Shown: piece after piece, positions 1 to 5,935 of the stretch | How positions within the stretch are numbered: position 1 is the stretch's first letter | Layout of the letters: each line of letters starts with the position of its first letter | DNA from: Bog-532 sp036495425 | Lineage (GTDB): Bacteria > Actinomycetota > Actinomycetes > Streptosporangiales > Streptosporangiaceae | Direction of reading: 5' to 3' | NCBI GenBank assembly: GCA_036495425.1 | Contig: DASXMW010000226.1 | Span: forward strand, 1 to 64,000 | Length of the DNA stretch: 64,000 nt | The notes under the pieces: generated by a model | Database searches by the model: none | Told to the model about the DNA's origin: nothing | Seen by the model: only the letters and a program-made list of their open reading frames with translations | Program-made: the position numbers and the translations under genes

Positions 1-630
1 GGAGCCTGGGGCGGTGCGCTTGGTGCTGGTACCGGCGGCGCGCTGGCTGTTCGCGGCCGTTGGGCGCTGGGGGCCCGGGGTGGGGCGGGGGAAGAGGCGG
101 CGGTTGAGGCGGGCGCTCAGATAGGCGGTCAGGGCCAGGAGGGCGAAGATGGCGGCGAACACGGCGCCCTGGAGGCTGAGGGGGCCGGGGGCGGTCAGCC
201 AGTGGGCGCTCAGGGAGGCGGCGAACAGGTGGTGACGCAGCAGGCTGTTGGGGGCGCCGTTGATGGTGGCCGAGCGGAACAGCAGGTACATGACGGTCAG
301 GAACGGCCACTGCAGCAGCAGGGGCAGGTAGCCCGCGAACATGCTGGTGCCGTTGGCCCGGTACAACCCTCTGACCTCGCGGTTCAGGCGTTCGGGGTCG
401 CGGCGGTGCTGGTGGCGCAGGGCTTGGAGCTGAGGAGCCAGGCGGGACTGGGCGACCTGGCCACGCAGGGCGTAGTAGCCGAACGGGAGCAGGACCAGCC
501 GGACGGCGATGGTGAACAGGACGATGGCCAGGGCCACGGACCAGGCGCCGGCCAGCGGGGTGAGCAGTCCGGCCAGGGATGTGACGACGTAGTAAGCAGC
601 GTCCAGAGGAACGCCGAGAATATTCGACAT
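1..630 (-). CDS. YidC/Oxa1-family membrane protein insertase (3' end cut by window edge)
   Basis: This frame is open from an ATG at 628-630 to the left edge, so the 3' end of the gene is missing. The visible 210 residues begin MSNILGVPLDAAYY. They contain a first membrane segment with the family's buried arginine (IAVRLVLLP, about residues 40-48) and then a basic cytoplasmic hairpin rich in Arg and His (about 70-94). A second segment (YLPLLLQWPFLTVMY, about 99-113) and a third near 150-175 follow. These are the hallmarks of YidC/Oxa1/Alb3 insertases, which place proteins in the cytoplasmic membrane. The short periplasmic part fits the Gram-positive type. GGAGGGG lies about 11 bases upstream of the start. 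The neighbouring DUF6412 gene on the same strand, and the distance from any visible rpmH/rnpA, suggest an accessory paralogue rather than the oriC-linked copy; that is inference. Confidence 0.85.
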   Translation of the reverse strand, partial: MSNILGVPLDAAYYVVTSLAGLLTPLAGAWSVALAIVLFTIAVRLVLLPFGYYALRGQVAQSRLAPQLQALRHQHRRDPERLNREVRGLYRANGTSMFAGYLPLLLQWPFLTVMYLLFRSATINGAPNSLLRHHLFAASLSAHWLTAPGPLSLQGAVFAAIFALLALTAYLSARLNRRLFPRPTPGPQRPTAANSQRAAGTSTKRTAPGS

Positions 631-947
631 GATGAAGAACCCCTCCAGCGGGTCAACTCGATCGGTTGCGGGCTGGAGACGGCCATGATCACGGAGGACA
701 CGCCGCAGCAGGCGTAACGCTTCTTGCTGTTATCAGCCGAGGTGGCGGTAGTGCGGGTTGTACTGCCATCAGCCGAGGTGGCAGTAAGGGTTGGCTGATA
801 TCGGCTGAGGTGAGCAGTGCGGATAGGGCTGTTATCAGCGAAGTGCAGGGTGGGGCTGCTATCGCTCAGGAAGTGCGGTGGGCGGACCGGCTTGGCGTGA
901 GCCGAGCCGGAAGCCCCGGAAGCCCCGGAAGCCCGTGCTGCGGGTGA
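631..947. other. Intergenic region upstream of the insertase gene, with imperfect direct repeats
   Basis: This 317-bp stretch lies between the DUF6412 gene and the insertase gene, both on the minus strand. I see no convincing gene in it. Its main content is the repeat array at 732-885, and the insertase ribosome-binding site lies at its left end. Confidence 0.6.
732..885. repeat. Five imperfect direct repeats of about 27-36 bp
   Basis: Units begin near 732, 768, 800, 834 and 861. The first two start ATCAGCCGAGGTGGC. The third has ATCGGCTGAGGTG and the last two are more degenerate (ATCAGCGAAGTGC, ATCGCTCAGGAAGTGC). Spacing is about 36, 32, 34 and 27 bp, close to three helical turns. The array is upstream of the insertase gene in its reading direction, so a multi-site protein-binding region or a decayed tandem duplication are both possible. 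Confidence 0.6.
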
Positions 948-1259
948 TCAGGCCGCCGGGGCGGCCGATGGGGCTCTGGGCCGGGGACGTCCGGCGGCGT
1001 CGGGGTCCCGTTGCCGGAGGAACGCCACTGACCAGGACTTTTCCTGCAGAACGGCGGCCCGGCGGCGCAACGGGCCGGCCGTGACGGTGCGCGCGATCCG
1101 GGCGCTGCCCGCGACCGCGGCGATGACCAGGCCGGTCAGCATGGTGGCCAGCACGGCCGCGCTGAGGATGGTCAGGCCGCTCGACCCGGTGAGGGCGACG
1201 ACGGCGACGTGACCGGCGAACGCGATCAGCGCCAGTGCGCCACCCCGTATCGCTGGCAT
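948..1259 (-). CDS. DUF6412-like small membrane protein
   Basis: The 103-residue protein has two hydrophobic segments (about residues 5-25 and 30-52) followed by a basic, proline-rich tail containing FLRQRDPDAAGRPRPRAP. I recognise this tail as typical of the actinobacterial DUF6412 family, whose function is unknown and whose genes often sit beside a YidC-type insertase gene, as here. The ATG at 1257-1259 is preceded by a strong GAGGGAGG ribosome-binding site. It is probably transcribed in the direction of the insertase gene, 317 bp downstream. A role in membrane protein insertion is a guess from context only. Confidence 0.7.
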   Translation of the reverse strand: MPAIRGGALALIAFAGHVAVVALTGSSGLTILSAAVLATMLTGLVIAAVAGSARIARTVTAGPLRRRAAVLQEKSWSVAFLRQRDPDAAGRPRPRAPSAAPAA

Positions 1260-1284
1260 GCCCGCCTCCCTCGTCGAGGTCAGC

Positions 1285-2499
1285 CTACGCCGCCAGATCG
1301 GCCACCGCGGTCAGCAACCGGTCGACGTCGGAGCGGTCGTTGTAGTGGACCAGGCCGGCCCGGATCGCGCCCCCGGAGTCGCGCAGGCCCAGGACGCCGG
1401 TCAGTTCCCAGGCGTAGTTATGTCCGTTCCACACGTTGATGTGGCGTTCGGCCAGGTAGGCGGCTACTTCGGCGGGCGATAGCCCGGCCACGTTGAAGTA
1501 CGCGGTCGCCGTCCGGCTGGGCGCCTGGCCGTAAGTGGTGACCTTGCTCAAGCCGTTCAGCCCGCGCAGCAGCACCCCGAACAGGTCCTGCTCGTACTTG
1601 TGCACCGCGGTCATCGAGGCCAGGATGCGCTCGCGCCGGGTCCCGAAGCGTTCACCGGTCAGGCTGGCCAGATGGTCGACGGCCGCGGTCACGCCGGCGA
1701 AGTCCGCGTAGGCGGGGGTGCCGTACTCGAAGCGTTCCGGGATCGTGTCCGGGGACGAGGCCAGCTTGTCCGGGTGCAGGTCGGTCAGCAGCGCGGGGTC
1801 GGCGATGACCGCGCCGACGTGCGGGCCGGACCACTTGTAGGCACTGGTGGCGTAGAAGTCGGCGCCCAGTGCGTCCACGTCGACCGGGACGTGCGGCGTG
1901 GCGTGCACACCGTCCACGTAGGTCAGCGCGCCGGCCTGGTGTGCGATCGCGGTGATCGCGGGCAGGTCGGGCCGGGTGCCGAGGATGTTGCTGGCCGCGG
2001 TGATCGCGACCAGCCGGGTCCGCTCGCTGACCAGCGTGCGGTACTGCTCGGCGGGCAGCTCACCGGTCGATATGTCGACCTCGGCCCAGCGGAGGGTGGC
2101 CCCGGCCCGGGCCGCGGCCTGGACCCAGGGCCGGACGTTGGCGTCGTGGTCCAGCCGGGACACCACCAGCTCGTCGCCCGGACCCCAGGTCGCGGCCAGC
2201 GTCCCGGCGATCCGGTAGGTGAGGGTGGTCATGTTCGGGCCGAGGATGACGCCGGCCGGCACGCCGCCCACGAGGTCGGCGACGGCCTCCCGGCAGCCGT
2301 TGACGATCGCGGTGGCCCGGTGGCTGGCCGGGAAGGCGCCGCCCGCGTTGCCGATCCCGGCCCCGGCGGCCGCGGCCACCGTGTCGATGACGACCTGGGG
2401 GACCTGCGTGCCCGCGGCCCCGTCCAGGTAGGCGTATCCGTCGCTCAGGGCCGGGTAGGCGGCCCGCACCGATTCCACGTCAAAGGTCACGTTCACCAT
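1285..2499 (-). CDS. Class V aminotransferase, cysteine desulfurase-like
   Basis: A fold-type I PLP enzyme of 404 residues. The sequence has the family's N-terminal YLDGAAGTQVP motif, the cofactor-binding aspartate in THE VDGVHATPH-type segment (YVDGVHATPH) and the Schiff-base lysine in ATSAYKWSGPH. It most resembles the 'cysteine desulfurase-like' subfamily whose substrate is not established. I prefer the ATG at 2497-2499, because AGGTGGGA sits just upstream, over the in-frame GTG at 2506-2508. Class V enzymes of this kind also include EgtE, the lyase that finishes ergothioneine synthesis. The egt operon in this window has no egtE of its own, so this gene is a distant candidate, but nothing in the sequence ties it to that step. 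Confidence 0.8.
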   Translation of the reverse strand: MVNVTFDVESVRAAYPALSDGYAYLDGAAGTQVPQVVIDTVAAAAGAGIGNAGGAFPASHRATAIVNGCREAVADLVGGVPAGVILGPNMTTLTYRIAGTLAATWGPGDELVVSRLDHDANVRPWVQAAARAGATLRWAEVDISTGELPAEQYRTLVSERTRLVAITAASNILGTRPDLPAITAIAHQAGALTYVDGVHATPHVPVDVDALGADFYATSAYKWSGPHVGAVIADPALLTDLHPDKLASSPDTIPERFEYGTPAYADFAGVTAAVDHLASLTGERFGTRRERILASMTAVHKYEQDLFGVLLRGLNGLSKVTTYGQAPSRTATAYFNVAGLSPAEVAAYLAERHINVWNGHNYAWELTGVLGLRDSGGAIRAGLVHYNDRSDVDRLLTAVADLAA

Positions 2500-2544
2500 G
2501 CTTCCCACCTGAGAGGCAAAACATGGCGGCTGGGGCGGCTGATT

Positions 2545-3219
2545 TCAGTACGGCCAGACCGGCCCGCGGGACCAGCCGGGGTCGCGGCCGAACACGTTGA
2601 GCAGGGTCTCCCACACGTCGCCTTCGTCCACCGGCGCCGCCACCAGCAGGCCCGCGGTCTCGGGCGGGCGCAGCTGCGGCGATCCGGCCCACCAGCCGTC
2701 GAACACCAGGTCCGGGTCGGCGGGCCGGTAGTCCATGCCCAGGGACCGGGCCAGGTCCCAGGCGTGCACGTGCCACTCGCCGCAGGCCACCCCGGCCATC
2801 TCGCCCACCGTGACCACCGCGTCGCGGTAGTAGTGATGTGGCTGGGCCCACCGCGGCGCGACCCGGGTCGCGTACGAGCGGGCCGCCGTGGCGAACGCGG
2901 CGATGTGCTCGGGGGCGGGCTCGTCGGGCAGGATGGCCAGCTCGGCCGCGTTCTGCCGGGCCTGCTTGCGGGCCAGAGTGGCGGCCGGGAACCCGGTGCC
3001 CATCAGCCGGGCCAGCCGGCTGTGCGGCGCGTCGTCCAGGTATTCGTGCAGGTCATCGGCCATACAGCGCAGATGCCCGGCCACGTCGGCGGCGCGCCAG
3101 TCGCCGCAGGGGGTGGGAGCCGCCCACTGCGCGTCGTTGAACCGGGCCGCGAGTTCACAGATAACCGTGACCCCGTCACGGTAAGCAGCCAGGCCCGGAG
3201 CCGGAGACCAGTCGGTCAT
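2545..3219 (-). CDS. DinB-like maleylpyruvate-isomerase-family protein (mycothiol-dependent type)
   Basis: The 224-residue protein belongs to the DinB/maleylpyruvate isomerase N-terminal domain group. A first metal-ligand histidine is seen in VAGHLRC (His49), and the GEWHVHAWDLAR segment carries the Glu and His that complete the metal site. Family members include mycothiol S-transferases and mycothiol-dependent isomerases, but most are uncharacterised, and the substrate cannot be read here. Transcription follows on from the same strand as its neighbours; 45 bases separate its stop from the aminotransferase start. The ribosome-binding site is weak, so the start is less certain than the fold. 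Confidence 0.75.
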   Translation of the reverse strand: MTDWSPAPGLAAYRDGVTVICELAARFNDAQWAAPTPCGDWRAADVAGHLRCMADDLHEYLDDAPHSRLARLMGTGFPAATLARKQARQNAAELAILPDEPAPEHIAAFATAARSYATRVAPRWAQPHHYYRDAVVTVGEMAGVACGEWHVHAWDLARSLGMDYRPADPDLVFDGWWAGSPQLRPPETAGLLVAAPVDEGDVWETLLNVFGRDPGWSRGPVWPY

Positions 3220-3646
3220 CGATGTCCAGCGACGTACGCATGCTTCACGGTTCCTCCCTGGCCGGAAACCGGCGGCCGGTACGCGAAGCTTCCGGGTGAG
3301 CCAGCGTGCCAGAGTTGCCGAGCCCAGACAAGCCAGGCATCGTAACGATCCGCACGCATACTCGCGGTGTCATCCCAGTTGAGCACGCCGGGCCGGATAT
3401 CGGGAGTAATGAGGCTACCGATGGTTGAGGGGTTGTTAGGACGCGCGAGGCTGGACCGGCGTAAGGGGCGCAGGATGCCCGGTCCCAGGAGCCGGCGCGC
3501 CAGGGACCATCCGGGCGCGGCGCGCCGCAGGGGACGCTGTGCCATCCGGTGATCGGGATGCGCGTACGCTTGGCTCGGGCTGAGCGCCGCCGGGCAGAAT
3601 GGCGGCCCGCCCGGTACCGGGACGGCCGCCAGGGAAAGGGCTAGGC
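3220..3646. other. Intergenic region, no supported gene
   Basis: This 427-bp divergent region separates the DinB-like gene from the small coiled-coil gene. A minus-strand frame of 109 codons (3216-3545) is open and ends in an overlap with the DinB-like start, but its codon use is poorer in G/C at third positions than that of real neighbours. I do not call it. Promoters for both flanking genes must lie here; I cannot place them with confidence. Confidence 0.5.
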
Positions 3647-4039
3647 GTGATTGGGAAGCGGCAGCAGGTCAGCAACGAGTCGCAGAACCGGCACTCGGAG
3701 GATGTCGCGCTGGCGGACAGGTTCGACGGTCTCTACGAGGAGGCCCGCCAGGCCGAAGCCAGCCTCCGCGAGGCCCAGGCGCGGCGCGCCCCCCTGACCG
3801 AGCAGCGGCCACTGGCCATCGCGCTCGACTCCGCCCTGACCGCGGTGATGCGCTCGGCGTTCGCCGCTCAGCGGGCCGCGATCGGCCCCCGCGGCTACGA
3901 GGACCGCATCTTCCGGCGCAAGGCCATGGCCCGCTCGGATGTGCACGCGCTGACCGCCGAGGCCGAGCGGCTGCTGACGCTGCGGGAGAACCACCGCCTG
4001 AACGGCATCCCCCCGGCGCCGCTCGAGCCCGTGGTCTGA
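3647..4039 (+). CDS. Small hydrophilic protein of unknown function
   Basis: The frame encodes 130 residues from a GTG at 3647, with AGGGAAAGGG about 7 bases upstream; an earlier ATG at 3599 lacks such a site. The protein is charged and probably mostly helical. Residues about 15-50 (ADRFDGLYEEARQAEASLRE and on) look like a coiled coil. It has no membrane segment or signal peptide. I do not recognise a family. Codon use matches the neighbouring genes, which supports real coding. It stands alone, with divergent and non-coding DNA on either side. Confidence 0.55.
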   Translation: MIGKRQQVSNESQNRHSEDVALADRFDGLYEEARQAEASLREAQARRAPLTEQRPLAIALDSALTAVMRSAFAAQRAAIGPRGYEDRIFRRKAMARSDVHALTAEAERLLTLRENHRLNGIPPAPLEPVV

Positions 4040-4153
4040 ACGACTCTCCTGGGCCGCGGTCCGGGCCAGCTGGCCACAAGGACTAGTCCAGTCCGCCTTG
4101 GGGATAGTCCGATCTTCCCCGCCGGGATGTATCACCGGCGACCCTGGACTGCT

Positions 4154-4167
4154 CTGGTCTATAGACG
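4154..4167. promoter_or_regulatory. CTGGTCTATAGACG dyad, possible GntR-type operator
   Basis: The core GTCTATAGAC is a perfect palindrome. It resembles the left arm of the DasR-type operator (core TGGTCTAGACCA), but the right arm is incomplete. It lies upstream of three similar words at 4470-4562. Confidence 0.3.
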
Positions 4168-4395
4168 TGCTTTCACCCGGGCGACACGCACTTTGACCTG
4201 CGGATTAACCCGATGATGCCCGTCCCGGGCCGCACCGGCCTACAGTCGGTGGTGGCGCAGCGACAGCCGCGGCCCGTCAACAGAACAGCAGAACCGGCCC
4301 CGGCCGGGCGAACCGCTGGCCCACAGGACACGTTTAAGTGGGTACCAGCGGGAAGCAAACCAGCAAGATCGCTCCTCGCGGGTCATCGCGACGGC

Positions 4396-4447
4396 CCGCC
4401 GTGAGACGTCACGGCGGCCCGTGCCCGGCGGGGCCCGCGCCGGGCAC
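4396..4447 (+). ncRNA. Two consecutive strong stem-loops, possible structured RNA
   Basis: The first stem pairs CCGCCGTGA (4396-4404) with TCACGGCGG (4409-4417) over a 4-base loop. The second pairs GTGCCCGGCG (4421-4430) with CGCCGGGCAC (4438-4447) over a 7-base loop. Both are perfect and only three bases separate them. No T-run follows, so a standard terminator is unlikely. They could belong to a non-coding RNA or to a long 5' leader of the DUF5999 gene; the strand is uncertain. Confidence 0.35.
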
Positions 4448-4469
4448 GACGCGCCTGGGCGTTCCGGAA

Positions 4470-4562
4470 CTGGTCAGTGGACCAGACCAATTTCGGTATG
4501 TCCCTTGCGTGCCTCGCGGGCCCGGTACCACAGTTGGTCTAGAGCAAGTGGTCTAGGCCACC
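4470..4562. promoter_or_regulatory. Cluster of three TGGTCTA-type operator-like sites
   Basis: CTGGTCAGTGGACCAG (4470-4485) is a perfect 6-bp inverted repeat with a 4-base spacer. TTGGTCTAGAGCAA (4534-4547) and AGTGGTCTAGGCCACC (4547-4562) follow. By eye, the last differs at two or three positions from the DasR operator of Streptomyces, ACTGGTCTAGACCACT. DasR is a GntR-family repressor of aminosugar and chitin genes. No aminosugar gene is adjacent; the next gene downstream encodes a DUF5999 protein. Confidence 0.4.
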
Positions 4563-4784
4563 GGTCAGGGCGGAACCGCGGCCAGCGGTTCGGCGGGGCT
4601 ATCCGGACCGCAATGACCGGACCACGAGGCGTAGTCACAAAATGCCATAGCTGATAGCCCGCCGGAAGCTACAAAAAGCCTTAAGGAAAACGGTTAGAAA
4701 GAGCCATGTTGCACGCCGCACGGGGTGCGGCAGACTAACATGTGAACCAGAACACGCACGATAGAAGCTGCAAGGAGGCACGCC

Positions 4785-5021
4785 ATGTGCCAACACACGC
4801 CGAGGTGTCCGGAGGCGTCCGCTCCGGACCGCGAGGCGGCCCGAACCCTAGCGAGCCACCCCGACCAGGGCTGGAGCTTGCTCTGCAACGGGATCGTTAT
4901 TTTCGAGGACACCGGCGAGCTGCTGCCGGGCGGGATGTGTATCGACCCGCACAGGCCAACTGACCTGGTGTTTAAGACGACGCTCAGTTCCGGGCACTCC
5001 GGACACGCCCCCGCCGCCTGA
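4785..5021 (+). CDS. DUF5999 family protein
   Basis: A 78-residue protein that matches the short actinobacterial DUF5999 family in length and in its conserved blocks. These are an N-terminal MCQHTPRCP with three Cys/His ligand-like residues, REAAR, SHPDQGWSLLCNG, FEDTGELLP, and a C-terminal HRP. The start is preceded by a near-perfect AAGGAGG. The conserved Cys and His residues at the N terminus might bind a metal, which is inference. The function of the family is unknown. It is a single-gene unit with its own terminator. Confidence 0.85.
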   Translation: MCQHTPRCPEASAPDREAARTLASHPDQGWSLLCNGIVIFEDTGELLPGGMCIDPHRPTDLVFKTTLSSGHSGHAPAA

Positions 5022-5039
5022 GACGGCCGGGGCTTTTTT
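5007..5039 (+). terminator. Rho-independent terminator of the DUF5999 gene
   Basis: GCCCCCGCCG (5007-5016) pairs with CGGCCGGGGC (5024-5033) at 9 of 10 positions and is followed by six T residues. The stem overlaps the last codons and the stop of the DUF5999 gene. Confidence 0.8.
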
Positions 5040-5069
5040 CTTAATCTGCTCTGAAAGATCCACCAGTTA

Positions 5070-5157
5070 TTTGGTAACGGGGCCGGGGGCTCAGCCCGGG
5101 GGATTATTACAAATTTGCATCGGCGGCCATTGCCATGGCAATGAGATCGTTACCAAA
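5070..5157. repeat. Nested palindromes between convergent genes
   Basis: An outer 10-bp inverted repeat, TTTGGTAACG (5070-5079) and CGTTACCAAA (5148-5157), encloses a perfect 16-bp palindrome, CATTGCCATGGCAATG (5128-5143), and a GC-rich dyad near 5085-5100. The region has no gene, lies between convergent genes (DUF5999 and the alpha/beta hydrolase), and is more AT-rich than its surroundings. Confidence 0.6.
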
Positions 5158-5255
5158 GGATGAATACGGCCCGCCGCCTTCGTTCACAGGCGGTTGCAGA
5201 GCGCTCCTTTGAGTTTTTTACCGTCCGCCGTTCGCATCCGGCGGCCCGGCCCGCC

Positions 5256-5930
5256 TCAGGGCACCGGGAGGGCCAGATCGGCCAGCCACTTGGTCACTGC
5301 CGTGGTCACCGCGGACGGCTTTTTCGAAAGCGAATGGGTCTCACCATTCAGCACGACCACCTGGATCGCCTCGCTGGCGGCCGGGATCCCAAATGGATCG
5401 CGGTCGCCGTTGAGGACCAGAACGTGTGCGCCGCCCTGGGTCGCCTCCTGAAGCTCCGGAGACCGGTCGGGCGGGAACGCGACCTCGTCGCTCCCCTTGA
5501 TTCGCCGGGCCGGCGGCCGCAGCGGGAACGCCAGCGCCAGCACCCCGCGCGCCCCGGCCGCCGCCGCGGTCCGGCAGGCCACCCGCGCCCCGTTGCTCCG
5601 CCCGCCCACGATGAGGGGTAGCTGAGGCCCGGAGCCAGCCGCCGGGCCCGATGGGGAGCGGAGCCAAGTCATCAGGTCGATCCAGGCTTCGTCCTGGCGG
5701 TCGGGGTGGCCGGGGGCGCGGGCGCCGCGGACGCGGTAGGGCTGGGTGATCAGGGCTACTCCCCCGCCCAGGGTCAGGGCCGCGTCGCGGGCGGCCAGCA
5801 GGTCGGCCGAACCCACGGCGCCGCCCGCGCCGTGGGTCAGGGCCATGACGAACGAGACCGCGCCGGAGTCCGGCGCGGTCCAGTCCACCCAGGCCGGTCC
5901 CTGGCTGGTACCGGCCTCGATACGGGTCAC
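5256..5930 (-). CDS. Alpha/beta-hydrolase-fold protein (KANL3/Tex30-like)
   Basis: The 224-residue protein has the layout of a compact alpha/beta hydrolase. HGAGG near residue 33 would form the oxyanion region, GGRSNGAR carries the nucleophile serine, the late NGDRDPFG supplies an aspartate, and GETHSL supplies the histidine. This matches the bacterial KANL3/Tex30-like dienelactone-hydrolase relatives, whose substrates are unknown. Its GTG start (5928-5930) follows the uvrA stop by 5 bases, so it is probably the distal gene of a uvrA operon. No signal peptide is visible, which points to a cytoplasmic enzyme. Confidence 0.75.
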   Translation of the reverse strand: MTRIEAGTSQGPAWVDWTAPDSGAVSFVMALTHGAGGAVGSADLLAARDAALTLGGGVALITQPYRVRGARAPGHPDRQDEAWIDLMTWLRSPSGPAAGSGPQLPLIVGGRSNGARVACRTAAAAGARGVLALAFPLRPPARRIKGSDEVAFPPDRSPELQEATQGGAHVLVLNGDRDPFGIPAASEAIQVVVLNGETHSLSKKPSAVTTAVTKWLADLALPVP

Positions 5931-5935
5931 CAGGC

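Larger units (their letters stand above)
4040..4784. other. Long non-coding region with hairpins and TGGTCTA-type dyads
   Basis: No frame in this 745-bp stretch has coding character. It holds two consecutive strong stem-loops (4396-4447), several TGGTCTA/TAGACCA-type words between 4154 and 4562, and a less GC-rich segment just before the DUF5999 gene that probably contains its promoter. I found no tRNA, tmRNA or RNase P RNA signature in it. Confidence 0.5.

Noticed and set aside
3216..3545. Minus-strand frame of 109 codons ending in an overlap with the DinB-like gene
   Set aside because: Third-position G/C is lower than in real genes here, no family is recognised, and a ribosome-binding site is lacking. 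It might be a decayed coding fragment, but I cannot support it.
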